A stretch of DNA of 64,000 nt, from positions 1 through 64,000 of the forward strand of contig NC_087062.1 of NCBI RefSeq assembly GCF_963678635.1, read 5' to 3'. The stretch comes from Symsagittifera roscoffensis (lineage: Eukaryota; Xenacoelomorpha; Acoela; Convolutidae). This document shows, piece by piece, positions 33,972-46,611 of this stretch. The notes under the pieces were generated by a model that was not told the DNA's origin, searched no databases, and saw only the letters and a program-made list of their open reading frames with translations. The translations under genes were made by a program, and so were the position numbers. Position 1 is the stretch's first letter. Every line of letters begins with the position of its first letter.

Positions 33972-36310
33972 CAGATCCAGTACATATTTAAACTATGGTT
34001 GTGACTTTGACAAACAAATCACTTCAAAAAAATGCAGACAATTATATAGGACACGTTGAAACACAATATAGTGGAAGAGAAAACGAGATGCACTAGAAAC
34101 AACACAGTCATCAATCGTAATAGCAGATATCACAGGATTAAAACTCACATCAGTCAAGTAGCAAAAAAAAACACTTTCCAAAAATTCAAAAGGAAAATAT
34201 TGGAGTAGACCACGAATATTTTTCAATTAAACAAACTTGCACGCCTTCTAGACTTGAATCACATTGATTTTCCCTGGAAAAACGAAACCTCTAAATCAGA
34301 TATTCCAATCTGGTTAAAATTATTTTAGTTTAGAACAATGTTGAACTTGTTTTCATTATCCTTAATTATTCTTTCAGTTTTAAATAAAATTGAAGCTTGA
34401 AGTTTGAAGCTTTGAAATTAGTTCTTTCATCCGAGGGTAAAAATAAAAATTTTAACAAAAACTTTATGGTTTCATTTCAGAGCTGGTAAAATTAACGACC
34501 GTTAAAGTCCAAATCAAATCATTATTTTAAACTAGGAAAAGTTAAATTTTTTCTTGATTGAAACGGAGGGCGTTTCAACCGCTTGGGCTGCATTATTCAT
34601 GGGCGAAGGAAAGTAAGATTTTCAGAAGCCATGCATCGGAGTATAGAGAAGTCTCTGCAGTCAAAATCTAACGAAACAGTTTTTGCCGAACAAAAAGCCG
34701 TTGCTGAGCGGATGCAAAGCATTTTGATTTGAATGTTGACAGGTTTGCAAACCACTTTCCTTTTTTTGTATTGTAACCGCTCCGGTTTTCTGAAAACTAT
34801 GTAAAGCACATTTAGGAGTCAACTTTCTTTTTCCAACATAGTAAAAAGAGATCTGTATCATCAGCTAATAAAAACCCACTTTAAAAAACCTCTGTTTCTT
34901 TTAGTCGAAAATTTTTTGTTGAAAATTTGAAAAAAAAACTGGTTATGTAATCAGTGAAACTATTTCCGATTGAAAAATATCTTAACAACTAAAAAGAGAG
35001 GTTTTTATCAAGGATTACGTTTGTTTTTTGGTTAGAACGTGTCGTTCACTGTGTGCAAAATTGAACGCATTTCATGGAGTTCACTCTCTAAATGCCAAGT
35101 TTTATTTTTATTTTTGGACATTTTTACGGAGAAAATTTGCAGTTCATAAATCGACCAGTAGCAAACTGCCTAAGCTACACTCACTAGAATCAAATTTTTC
35201 GATTTGCATAATTTACCTGTTTGATTTGGGACAAAGAAATTGCCTTTTTTACTGTGATGTTAGATTTTCTACTGATTAAAATGTTTTTCGAATCAGTGGA
35301 GTTATTTGATCATGGGATATGAAACAATCGAAACATTGAAGTTTTCCTAATGTAAATCATTTGCTACCGGTTAGTTCGAATAAACTTTAGTTCGAATTCC
35401 AGGTATGTATTAATCAAAGTCCTTTTATGGAACAAAAATGTAAATTTGAGCTTCACTTGATGATAAGTCTAGAATACAATTTCACAAAGAAGTATAGCTC
35501 CCTTTTTTTCTTTGCCAAAAATACAATTAAATCAATTGTCCTTAAATTTTTGGAGCAGTCTAGTCTATTAACTGCAAGGTTTTGAACTTTGAATTTTTTC
35601 GCTGAAGCCTAAGCTGGTGGTGATTTGTAAGCCGGCAAGTTTTTAAAACCAACTGTTGATGAAATAAGGCGCAAGAAATTTGCAAACGTTATTCATAAGC
35701 CACGCATCATCTACAATAGCTGAGTTTTTGTAATTTTGCAATTACAAGAGACTTTGGACCCTGTTTTAACAGTCTTTTTCAAATTTTTCTATGACAGCCC
35801 AGTTCAATTTTTGCCACATTAAACAATTGTGCTTCAATTATACAATATATTGAAAAAAAATGTATTGAACTCGAACCCTCTAGTTTCAGACCTATTTCAC
35901 TTTTACCCAAACATTGCATATTAGTTGAACAACGAAAATTATAATCAAATTTAAGTTTTGGTTTTCGGCAAAACACACTATATCAGTCAAAGTTCGAATT
36001 CAGATCACAACTAAGTACAGTTGACGATGTTGCTACTTCAGTAGAATAGCAATCGAAAAATTAAAAACCAGTCGGTTTCTGTTAGGTGAAGTAGAAGAAT
36101 CGACAGTGTTGAGCATGAGCTCCTTCTGGGCAAACTGTGTAATTGGGTTACCAATAGATGGTTTTGAACTTCTGGAGGAATTAACCAAAGCAATCGGAGG
36201 ACCCGAAAAAACTCAAATTAAAAATTTACAAAAAGTGAGGCTAGGAAAAAAGAAAACAGGCGAGGGTGTGGATATAATCATGCGTTAGGGTACCAGATAT
36301 CAAAAACAAC
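33972..36310. other. Gene-poor DNA left of the family-2 element
   Basis: No convincing gene. One short plus-strand frame (36106-36288, MLSMSSFWANCVIGLPIDGF...KKTGEGVDIIMR) has a less biased composition than its surroundings and might be a gene fragment, but nothing supports it further. The part near 35870-36050 resembles 45260-45410, with aligned motifs such as TTTCACT..TACCCAAA and a shared TCGAATTCA. Confidence 0.45.
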
Positions 36311-36628
36311 TGTTATAGCCTCGACCGTTAGTGGAAGCTACGCTGTGTGCTAGTTGAGAATCAAACGAATAAGACAACCACTTAATTTCAACTCGGTATG
36401 TTTAAGTCTGGCCGACACTGACCTCGAGTCATCTGAGAGACAGTGCTTTATAGGTACTAGTACATATGTGATTACGTATAAATAGGTAATTATTTAATCA
36501 TCAGACTTCTAAAGGTTAAGTATTTACTCTAAGTCTATATCATGTTAATGTTACCAACTGGTTGTGTTAGCACCTGAACTGGCTTAATCAATACTGGATG
36601 TTTTGCTATAATATCCGTACGGATAACA
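36311..36628 (-). repeat. 3' LTR of the family-2 element
   Basis: 318 bp, matching 43040-43387 apart from substitutions and a 30-bp deletion between two GTTAGTG-like repeats near the U5 end. Ends are TGTTATAG and GGATAACA on the plus strand. Confidence 0.92.
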
Positions 36629-36641
36629 TTCCCCTCTTTTT
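36629..36641 (-). other. Polypurine tract of the family-2 element
   Basis: On the element strand AAAAAGAGGGGAA directly precedes the TGTTATCC start of the 3' LTR. Confidence 0.85.
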
Positions 36642-36656
36642 GGTAAATTGAGTCTA

Positions 36657-38576
36657 TCAATTTTCTACGTCTCTACAATTATATGTCCTCCGCCTTCTGG
36701 TCATCGTTGACATTTCCCATAATTGTAGCTGTATGCTAATTTTCTCTGATAGTTGTGGCCGGTGGTTGCTGTTTGCTGGAGTTTTGAAATATTTGTTCCT
36801 TCTCTCTTTCGAATTGCCACTAATTGGGGAGATTGATTGAAAGAAATTCATAGCATCCTCGAATTCTTTACTAAACGAATCTTCCGTTGTTCTTGTTTTA
36901 TCAAGGATGTAAAGAGAGTTGTAGTTCTGGGTGGTGAGTGAGTCTTGTGTGCCGTCTCTCGGGCGTTTTCAGGCGTATCAAAACTCATGTGGACCTCAGT
37001 GCATAAAATATCTTCAGATAATTGTGACAATGATGATTGAAATACGGAGATGACCTCGGCCACCGTGGTTGGTTCGTTGTCTAGTTTTGTAGGGTTGTTT
37101 CAATCATTTGCTTTGGTCCAGGCATTGTTTGTATCCTGAATCATTGCCACCGTGATCAATGCCTCATGTTGTTCTTGATATGTCTAATAGGAAAAGCGTT
37201 TCCGAATTTCTCTGCTCGAGTACTTTTCCTGGTTCTTGTTGAACGCCGATTTTTAGGTGAATGTGGTTCCGGCGTGGCTTTGAGGTCGATTCTTTTGGCG
37301 GCAGGTTGTTTTTCCGGTGACGGGGTTTTGTGGTCAAGGTCGGTAATCGACGAAAGTGAGATTGAGGTGTCGCATTCGAACTGAATTTTTGTGAAATTTA
37401 CTTTTGATTTCTTTTTGGGGCTCAATTTACTTGTGTGTAAGGTTCGCTTTTGTAACGTTTGTCACGGGCGTTCAACTTTCCTTTAGTTTTAAAATGTTTG
37501 AATAGCTTTTGGGGTCCAAGAGCTCTTCTGTTCAACATTTGTTGAATAATTTCTTGCGTTGTTTTTGGTGGTGGTCTTTTCGGGCTTGTTACTGCGTTTT
37601 CCTCTTGTGCATCTTTGATTGTTGTCTTTTGAAGTGTTTATAGGCCACGAAGTCCTTTGGTGCCGCTGGTCTACACTTTCCGTAGACCCTTGGGTCTGGT
37701 ATGAGCGCGAGTCCATCATGCCTAATTACTCTAGGTTGTTTGCCATCCTCTCTTATCCACGCAGTATGCGGGGAGTAATTCATTATAGCGCCATTTTCAA
37801 TAATTTTGCATTGTGCCCCAAATGTCTCAGGATTTTTGGTTTTCCTGGCGATAGATCCCATTTTTCTAGCGATTTTTTCTAGGCGAACTCCTGTTTTAGG
37901 ATCTATCGTATGGGCTGGACCTTTGAAGTGATCCTTAAGGAATAGTAACGATGCCCTTTGTGAACTTTGTTTTTCTTGCCCTGTTAATAGTCTTATGGGT
38001 TTACCTGTTCTTAATTTTTCGGAATCGTTATTTTTTTTAGGAAAGATTCCTTGAGTGTTTTGATTTCGTATGGTCTATTTGACAGAGGTAGATGCGCACC
38101 TATTGGGAACTTTTGGAGTAGTCGAACTCCTCATCGCTGCTTTGAAGGGTAATTGCATCCTTGTTTGGAATGCTATCCTGTTGGTTCTTGGCCCGTTGTT
38201 TGCCTGGATTGGTCGTTGTGCTTGAAGGGACTTCAGTTACGTTTTGTTCCACGTTGGTGTGTGCGGGTGGTACAGGGTTGAAGATAGGCTCGGGTACGTA
38301 TTGGTGGTCCGTTGTGGGTTTGCCTAGGTGCTGGAATATTATATCGAGTTCATCCTCACTATTCACCTCTCTGTTCTACCTGACCTCAGCCGTCAGTGCG
38401 GGCTTAGATAGCACTTTTTCATCTAAACATGACAGTTTAGTGTTTTCTCACGTAAGATTAGATAATTTAGGCGACGTGCTGAGGTTACTTAGTGGTGTAT
38501 TAGCTTTTCTACCATAGTGAGCTTCGAAGGGTGTAACCTTTGCAGTTGCGTTAGGGGTTATGCGGAAAGTTTTTGT
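36657..38576 (-). pseudogene. Family-2 region downstream of the integrase core
   Basis: After the integrase core the frame continues in pieces: 38366-38100 (acidic, Pro/Thr-rich), 37861-37589 (NPETFGAQCKIIENGAIMNY...RPAAPKDFVAYK) and 37425-37156 (basic, with KNRRSTRTRKSTRAEKF). The middle piece may be the integrase C-terminal domain. The basic piece looks like a nucleic-acid-binding tail. I cannot assign functions. The separation into frames reflects decay. Confidence 0.5.
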
Positions 38577-39300
38577 TTATTCGGCCACGTCTGATGCTAA
38601 CTTGTATGGTTGATTTGATTTATCGATTTTCATTATTGCTAATCTAGATTTTAAGGTTCGAATCAGCCTTTCGACCATACCCATCGCTCTGTGGTCGTCC
38701 ACTGGTGCGAAAATCAGTTTTATATGATTAGTTTTGCAATATACGAGGAAATTTTTGGCCCTGAAACCTTGTGCCTGGTCACATCTGATCGCTCGTGGTA
38801 CACCTTGGTTTACTGTGTGATTTTGCATAAATCGGATGATTGTATCCGCTTTGTAATTAGTTACGGCCTTTGCGTATTAGAAACGTGAGAAACGGTCGAC
38901 ACCCACCAATATGAAAACCTCTTCATCGTTTTCGTCAGGTAGAGGCCCCGCAAAATCCAATTGGACTGCTTCATTCGGCTCTATCACCGCGTCCAATGTT
39001 GTGTAGTGCTTTTTACCCGAGATTACTTTAAAATTTTTACCCTTTTCGCGGCAGTTATTGCAAGTTCGGGCGGTTGCTACAATATCTCGGTGTAAATACG
39101 GGTACCACACATGTTTCGCCGCTTCTAGCATTCATCCTTTTCTCAGATGTGTAAGGTGCAGTGCATCCTTAAGTGTGGGCCTTAACTGCTTTGGTATAAC
39201 GACTCTGTCGTCGTATGGGAGGATATTGTCTCTGACGGACATGCGGTGTCTTACATTATAAAAGTAAGGATCATAGCGATCTTTAATGTATCCTACCATG
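38577..39300 (-). pseudogene. Family-2 integrase
   Basis: The zinc finger is split by a stop: THLRKG then MLEAAKHVWYPYLHRDIVATARTCNNC, giving the H-x-H...C-x2-C pattern at about 39140-39045. The core has Asp in QLDFAGPL (about 38970), Asp in RCDQAQGF and Glu in GMVERLIR, the last two separated by 35 residues. Breaks occur near 39131 and 38850. Catalytic residues are kept. It would insert the cDNA. Confidence 0.88.
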
Positions 39301-40080
39301 TTCATAAGCGGCGAAAGATTCCAGTCTCGTCTGGTTGCGGCTGCTAGAAATTTTACATCCACTACTTTGCGTAAATTTTTTCTGAACATTGGGGTGTCCT
39401 CCTCCTCGATGCTGGCGGTTGTTTGATATTCAGTATCCTGTTTTGTCGAGCGGTCCTCCTCAGTCTGCGTCTGGCACTCCGTGTCCTGTTTTTCCGTTAA
39501 TTCCAGAGTCTGACAAATTGCATCTACCCTCTCGTTTTCAAATCTTTCGAAAGTAAAACTTTCCGTTGACGGGATAACCTGGTGTTTTACGTCACTGACT
39601 GTGAGCTCTGGCGGTGGTGGTTTTGAAAGAAAATCATTAGAGGACGCGTAGGGGGAAAGTAAGTTGTGTCTGCCCACCGCTGTGGGATTTTCGCGCTATT
39701 CGTTGAAACGGTGGTAAGGCCATGCGTTGATGCAAATGTTTGCTCATTATTGAATCTTGTTTTGAATTTGGTTTTAATGAAAAGCGACTTGATTCAAACA
39801 ATTGACTACGAACTGTGAATGCAGTTTGTGTGTGAACCGAATTTGAACGTGCGAATTTTTCGTTCTGGTTGAGCTCTTTGGTGCCTAGATAATTAATCGG
39901 TTCAACATTATTCAAGGATATGTTATCACTGGTGCTATCTTGAAATTCTACGCATTTGACGAAGTCATCGACTAATGCTACGACAAAGTGTTTGTCCCAG
40001 TATGCTGGAGGTTGTGGTTTATCGACCGGATGTCGCGAATTGTATTCAATGAGGCCCATTTTACTACCGGCCAAATAATG
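39301..40080 (-). pseudogene. Family-2 RNase H-integrase connector
   Basis: The frames 40074-39637 and 39677-39132 start with GSKMGLIEYNSRHP, the end of RNase H, and continue through an acidic, Gln/Thr/Glu-rich segment (TECQTQTEEDRSTKQDTEYQT) to the start of integrase. A frameshift lies near 39650. No separate function is apparent. Confidence 0.7.
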
Positions 40081-41764
40081 TATATCAAAATCAAATGGAA
40101 TGAGTCTATTAATCCATCTGGTTAACCGGCTTTGGTAGGTTTTGTTGCCCCTATTACTTTTAGTGCAATTACTAATGCTTGATGGTCGTCCGTTATTAGA
40201 GTGAAGCGTCTACCGTATAGGTAATACTTGAAATGCTCAATGGCCCACACTGCGGCGAAAAGCTCGAGTTCGTTTTCCGAGTATTTCTGTTCGCATGAAT
40301 TTAAGAACGCTGATGCACACGCAATAGTTATCCAACCGTCTGGTGTATCTTGTTCAAGAGCCGCGCATATTCCCCCGAGGCTAGCATCACAATTAACGCG
40401 AGTTTCCCTATCACTTACGGAGTGTCTGTTTTCCGTAATGTTTTTAACGGCATGAAGAATGTTTTTGAACGCTTTTCCGTCTTCCTCACTTCAGTGATAT
40501 TAATATTTGTTTGTCGTAGACAGGAGGGGTCTTAGAGGGTTACACAATTGGGCTAAGTTGGGAATAAACTTGTTTAGATGATAGATCGAACCCATAAAAC
40601 TCTTCAGTCGCTTAAATTTTTTTGGGTATGTTAAATTTATTATTGCGTCCGTCTTTTTCTGCATAGGCGTGGTGCGTATTAAATTACTACGAATCCCAGC
40701 CAATCTACTTCTTTGCAACCAAATTTACATTTTTCAGCCAAAATTGCCATGTTTTCGGCATCCAATTTTTTCAGGACTTTAGTCAGTTTTTCGATGTGCT
40801 GTTGCTTCGTACCGTGGGATCTAATTGAAATATCGTTCAAGAATGCGAACGTGTCCTTCTCGTTGTTAAGACTTAAATCGATGGCTTTCTGGAATTTTGC
40901 GGGCATATCCGTGAGCCCGTAGAAACCAGTTTCGAACTGATAGGTTCCAGTTGCATTTCCCCCAATTATACTGAAGTTACACTGCGTACGGGTTGTTTCG
41001 TCCAGTGGAAGTTGACTATACTCGTTGCGTAGATCTATCGTAGAAAAATACGTTGTTCCCGGCTTATTTGTACCTTCCTGTGCCAATTGCGCTATATTTT
41101 CCAACAGTACATCAATATTCGGCATCTGGTACTTATTTTTGTGGATCTATTTATTTATTTGTTTTGAATCCCTGGCTCATTTAATTGATCCGTCTTTCCT
41201 AACAGTAATTACAATAGGGCTTATGAATTGTTGGTCACTGCATTTTTCTAGGCGAATTATATGGCCTTGATCAATTAATGATCTGATTTCGTGTTCCAAT
41301 TTTTCTTGAATATGGATGGGATTGTGTCGCCCTCGTTGTTGTAGAGCCTTGAATTCTGTTAATGAATTTGTATGTACCATATGGTTTTTTGAGCGCCCTA
41401 TTCGTGTACAAAAACCGGGGTACGTGGTTCTGACCCACGCCGCAGTTTGTGTATCTGAGCTATCAGTATTGTTTACGTGTAGTTTTGACTTACCAACTGG
41501 TTTTCTCTCCTGGTGTAGCGATATTCCGATTTGTGGGAAAAGATTGCGCCCCAGGATGTTTGCTCGGCTGTCATCCACCACTACAAAAGAGACTGTTTGA
41601 ATCGTCCAACCATCTGATTCAAATGGAGCGATTAGGCGGCCAAGGGACGGGATTTTGTATCCATTGTAGCAGACCATTCGGTTAGCTCCCTGGTCATCTC
41701 TCAATTGTGTTTCAACTGTCGAATTTACTGCTGCAGCCGGTAGATTGGCGGTTTTTTCGTTCAC
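40081..41764 (-). pseudogene. Family-2 protease end, reverse transcriptase and RNase H
   Basis: 41764-41177 holds the end of the protease (ANILGRNLFPQIGI) and the start of RT (SDQQFISPIVITVRKDGSIK). The palm follows at 41125-40679: STIDLRNEYSQL with the first Asp, GFYGLTDMPAKFQ, and the YxDD box as FLND at about 40832-40843. The first Asp of that box (codon 40835-40837) is therefore Asn, which should abolish polymerase activity. The thumb and connection (40718-40500) and RNase H (about 40455-40080, with VNCDASLGG, ENELELFAAVWAIEHF and TDDHQAL) follow. Frames change near 41150, 40700 and 40480. Confidence 0.88.
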
Positions 41765-43021
41765 GAAAGACGTTGGGGATCATGTGTCAGCAATAAAAAC
41801 GACATTATTTTTTTCCGAGCGGACCCTAATTAGGTGTCCTTGTAGATCGGTGTTTGTGATTTCTTCTGCCCATCTTGGTCCGAAATTTATCCAGTTGGTG
41901 GATGTATCATCCGGATGGATTAGTTCCCACCCCGGGATGATATCACCTGCTTCTAGGTAATTGACATAGGCGGTCATATCGGTCTCTTGAAGATCTTGTT
42001 GTTGTGGAATATCTTCCTGTATTGCATTTACCTGGGTAGATCTGCAGGGTCTCGCAAAATGGCCTCTTTTGGTGCATTTATTGCAAATTTTGTCTCGCGC
42101 CGGACACTTTGCCAAATGATTTGCTGAGAAACTGTTGCCACATCTGAAGCAATCTTTATTCTGTCCAGATTTATCGGTGTTGTTCCTTGGCGTTGTTCCT
42201 TCTCTACTACGTCCACCCCGCGGTTGAGACTTGTAGCCACCCCGCCTTTGGACGAAGTTTAGCGGTTCTGATTTTATATTTGAAAATCCCGTGTGACTGT
42301 TGTAAGATCCCTGCTTTCTGATATGTACCTGATTCTCGAGACCTTTTTCACGTCTTACCGCGTTATCCAATGATTGTTCGGGTGTTTTTGTTTAAGCAAG
42401 AAGGTCTTTTTGAACCTCGTCGTTTGACATGTTTGCTGTACACAAATCTCTGATTTTTTCGCATTCGAGACTTACATCTATGCATGCTGTACACTTGAAA
42501 TTTCCTTTTACCACGAGTTCCGTAAGTCCGCAATAAAATTCTTACTTGGACTCCGTTTTCTCCTGTTTGCGTGTAAAGGCCTCATAACGATCGAATGTTT
42601 CATTTCGTTCTTTGATAAAAAGACGTAATAGTCTGCCCCAGAAAACTCTAAATGAAATTTCCTGTATTTAGAGGTCCCGATAGTATTGTGTCAGTCTTCT
42701 TTCGCCCTCCGTCCCCAAACACAAGTAGATGTAGCTCCTGCATTTAATGTCCGCTACTTCCCACGGAATTCTGTCAACTGTTGGAACCAGGTTGTCCAAA
42801 TGTTGACATGGTTTTCCCACGCTAACCGTTTCTCCCGGTTCCACAGGTTGCGATCTCGAATTTTTTGGTCGGTTTCCCCCTCGATAGGGAGTTTTTGCCA
42901 AGTTTGCGCCGTCTTTTGCGATAGTGCCGAGGAATAGCTGCTGATTCCCCATTGTCCCACTCTACCGGTGGTTCCGCTGAGGCTTTTTGCCACAATGGAG
43001 ATATTCCTAGCGGGTTCTTTG
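41765..43021 (-). pseudogene. Family-2 gag and protease start
   Basis: The start, MAHPAVPKNP at 43040, lies over the primer-binding site; the capsid N-terminal part (to about 42668) is spread over three frames. The nucleocapsid part (42370-41780) has two knuckles: CFRCGNSFSANHLAKC, with abnormal spacing, and a normal CNKCTKRGHFARPC, followed by the protease catalytic segment VVFIADT. The next codon, expected to be Gly, is TGA (41780-41782), so the active site is destroyed. The capsid middle (42670-42370) is poorly preserved. Confidence 0.8.
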
Positions 43022-43039
43022 GAACTGCTGGATGCGCCA
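43022..43039 (-). other. tRNA primer-binding site of the family-2 element
   Basis: On the element strand TGGCGCATCCAGCAGTTC directly follows the 5' LTR. Its complement ends GATGCGCCA, a tRNA-type 3' terminus with G at the discriminator position. Confidence 0.85.
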
Positions 43040-43387
43040 TGTTATACCCTCGACCGTTAAGTGAGGTATAATCTATGTTGGTGTGTTAGTGAAAGCTACG
43101 CTGTGTGCTAGTTCAGAATTAAACGAATAAGAGAACTGGTTAAATTCAACTCGCTATGTTTAAGTCTGGCTGATACTGACCTCGAATCACTTGAGAGACA
43201 GTGCCTTATAGGTACTAGTACATATGTGATTACGTATAAATAGGTACTTATTTAATCATCAGACTTCTATACGTTAAATAATTTACTCTAAGTCTATAAC
43301 ATGTTAATGTTACCAACTGGTTATGTTAGCTTTTGAACTGGCTTAATCAATACTGGATGTTTTGCTATAATATCCGTACGGATAACA
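43040..43387 (-). repeat. 5' LTR of the family-2 element
   Basis: 348 bp; matches the 3' LTR (36311-36628) with about 25-30 substitutions and one 30-bp length difference. Ends TGTTATAC and GGATAACA on the plus strand. A TATTTATA sequence on the element strand (about 43235-43245) may be the TATA box. Confidence 0.92.
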
Positions 43388-46300
43388 AAAACAAAGGGAA
43401 AGCAACAAAAACTCAAGTTAACATTTAAACTTGTGCTTAAAGCTCACCGACCGCTGTCAACACTTTGAATCGTACCTAATTGAAAAAATACATCCTCGAT
43501 GAACTAGCGTTTAACCAAGAATCATATCAAGTAAAATGCGAACACAGGAGTGACCACAAAGAAAGTAGTTTTTCTAAAAATTGTTGTTTTTCTCCAGGAT
43601 GGGCAGGATCTTGCAATGAAAAATGGCAGTAAGATTTGACACGGGCAGAAAATTTTGTTGCAATAGTTAATTTAACAAGAAATTTAGATCTGTATTTTTT
43701 TCAAATGGACTTAACTGTTTCTTCCGTTCAGATGGATAAATTTTTTCCTCTGAAATATTATCAACTTAGATGTCAGATATTCGATACTTTCTTTGTAATG
43801 TGAAAAATACCAGACTTTGTCGAATATGCGTTGAGTCATTACACTTGATCATGATGCAAGACTCAAAAATGGTAGCAAAAAATTAGGCAAAAAAATTCCG
43901 GAAAGTGATAACAAATTTGAGTAGTTACTAAACCCAACGGCTAGGATGGATGTAAGCGCAATGTTATCGCAAGGAGGACTAAAACGCAAGATACACTCAA
44001 GTAGATTGAATGCCGTATACCCTCTACCATTTTGTCTGGAACGAAAACATGTGAACAAGACTTGGGTTTAATTGCTTCAAACAAAAGTTCGCAACAAATT
44101 TTCGAAAAAAATTGACCAGTAGAAGCTTAATAATAACCGCAAGCTTATGCTTCTTGCTTTTGATAAGAAAAATTCCACAACTTTTTCGAGATGTAATATC
44201 AATCAACATATGAATTGACAACTTGACTAATTTTCTCTCATTGTTCACGAAAAAATTGTTCTTGATTTCAATGCAATTGTTGCATGAAAATTGTGCCATT
44301 TGGGATTTTTTTCAATTTTATGCCATTTGTGAATTATGCCATTTGAGACGTAATCGATCAACCGGAAAAATAATTGCAAAAAATTTTTTGAAAAAATTTC
44401 CTCCAAAAAAAACAAGAAGTGATCATTTTGACAACTTCTAGATTTGTCTAGAATTCTTTTATGTGTCCAGGAGCACTCAATGTTTCAAGAAAAACCGTTT
44501 CTGCAATGTTTTTGAAATTCACTCTTGGTTTGACTCTGTAGGGAAAACTAATAGCAATTTGCAATGACTCATAGTTTGAACCGGAGGATCCGAATTTAAC
44601 GATCAATTAGGAAGGAGACAAAGAATTAAGAGCAGTGATTGTAAGAGAAGAGGCAGAAGAAAAAAATCACTTGCCCGTACCCCACAATCCGTGGTAAAAT
44701 AATTTTTATTTTCAACCAAAGAAAAAACTGCCAAAAACAAGAGACGGCTACGAAAAAGTTGTATGAAGTTCGGGAATGCCGAATCTGCAGAATCTATTAG
44801 CAATTTTGACAGCAGAAAAAAATCCTCTTTATCAGAACAAACTGAGGACTTAAGCCACAAACGGAAAAAGAATTCTTTGAATAATACAGAAACAAGGAAA
44901 ACAATGTTTTTTTTATCAGAACAAACTTTCGAATTAAATGCAGAGTTGTTTGCAAAAGGAGGCAACAAATAAGCAAAACATTTTCATAACCGAATATCAG
45001 CCAAAACAGCTGAAATCAATCAGAAAACTTATTGTTTTTGAGATCAGTGAAACTTAAAACGTTCTCAAAACATGACAAAAAACTGAGCTCATTTGCTACA
45101 ACGTGGATCATGTGCTCGTTATATCGCTACGAGAAAAGTTGGAGACTGTTTTTCTGTTTTGACTGATTTGTTGCAAGAAAAACTTCAACAATGCAACTAT
45201 TGCGGTTTTGAAAAAACTTGTTAAATCGCTCGCCCAATAACTAGAAATGATCTCGAGCCCTCCAAATTTAGGCATTTTTCACTATTACCCAAAACTTGCA
45301 AATGAGGTGAACGGTTAAAATATCTAGGCAAATCATGCTACATCAATCTAAGCTCGAATTCAAATCAAAGAACAGTTCACACTACTGTTTCTGTAGTAGA
45401 AGAAAGCAGGCTCGGACAACCAAATTGTCAATTTCAGAGTGTTTTTGTTAAATTGGGAAATTAAACGATAGTGTTGCTCACAAGCTCTCCTCTTGAAAAA
45501 GTTTCATGTCTACGGTTTTTCATAGTTTGTGGTTACAACTTATGTATAACAAAATTACACTGTAAGTAAACATGTAAGTAAACTGTATTTAACAAAACAT
45601 CAACCTTATTAATCCGCAAAGTCAAAAATTAGTATACGAGTCGAACAGGGCTATCTTTTACGAACAGTTTTCTTCATTCTGTCAAGAAAACGATGTAAAA
45701 AAAATTGATTGGTAACACAAACGCTCATCTCTATACCGAAGTTAAGAGTCTAGGACATCAGGCCGACGGGACTTCAAGCCGAAGGGACATCATGCCGAAA
45801 ATTAAACTTTAGAAGAACCTCAAACACTATTTTCTCATCTGTAAAACGTTGCTTTTTAAAATTTTAGTCAAGTTTATTCCATCAAATGCGTTATTCATGA
45901 CAATGCCCCACTTGGGATTGGCATCCGTTAATAACATCAACCGGTTTTTAAAATGCATAAATTATAAACATCCCGGGTTGACCTCCATACACCGAAAGTG
46001 CTTATCAAACAACTCCATACCACAAAAATCATTATCATACAAATGCAGATATCAAGAGTATGGAAAAAATGCTTGTCATACAATTTTCAAACATTTTCGA
46101 AAAACAATAGAAAAAAAACTAAACCCTTTCTGTGGCTTTTTGAGAACAGGTGAACAGACTGGTGACAAAAAAACTGATTAAATTTTTTTTTTGAAAAAAA
46201 TGCTTTCCATTCAAATTCCATATATGGAAATTGTATGAATGGCATTTTTTGAAGATGACACAAAAAAATTTTCGAGGTATTTTGAAAAGTTGCCCCAAAA

Positions 46301-46611
46301 TTTTTTTTGTTTTTTTTTCTCAACCGCAAATCGAATTTTGTAGGCAAACAAACATTTTCCGAAAAAACAATTTTTGCATGCAAAATTTAATTTTCCTTGT
46401 GTGCATAACGTAGTCCTGTATACGATAGTTTTGGCTTTGTTTTCTTTTCAATTATTTTTTTTTCAAAAACACTGAAAATGTTTATTTCTTTTGTATGGCG
46501 TGTTTATGTTGTTTATGTATGCCTTAATCAATGTCTGATAATTTGAAAATTCAAAAATTTAAAATAATCATCACTGAATTATTTTGCCAAAAATTTAAAG
46601 TTTGTTACTTC
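43388..46611. other. Gene-poor DNA between families 2 and 3
   Basis: No recognised gene. Short open frames at 44763-44972 (contains LSEQTEDL and LSEQTFEL, from a repeated TTTATCAGAACAAACT) and 45849-46181 (110 codons, composition not clearly coding) are noted without a function. An imperfect hairpin around ATTCCATATATGGAA lies at about 46194-46250. Confidence 0.45.
45753..45800. repeat. Three-copy 16-bp tandem repeat
   Basis: Units GGACATCAGGCCGACG, GGACTTCAAGCCGAAG and GGACATCATGCCGAAA follow one another exactly. The period is 16, GC-rich relative to the surroundings. Confidence 0.85.

Larger units (their letters stand above)
36311..43387 (-). mobile_element. Ty3/Gypsy LTR retrotransposon (family 2), complete in structure, inactive
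   Basis: Two LTRs (318 and 348 bp) with TGTTA...TAACA ends frame a 6.4-kb interior that reads leftwards: primer-binding site, gag with two zinc knuckles, protease, RT, RNase H, integrase, an extra C-terminal region and a polypurine tract. RT before integrase and the D-D35-E core place it in Ty3/Gypsy; two knuckles suggest the Mag-like side of that family. The flanks ACAAC (36306-36310) and AAAAC (43388-43392) resemble a 5-bp target duplication with one change. Frameshifts and active-site mutations show it is dead. Confidence 0.9.

Noticed and set aside
43388-46611. Host gene in the 44.7-46.2 kb region (frames 44763-44972 and 45849-46181)
   Set aside because: Short, biased composition, no recognisable domain, no splice signals that join them.
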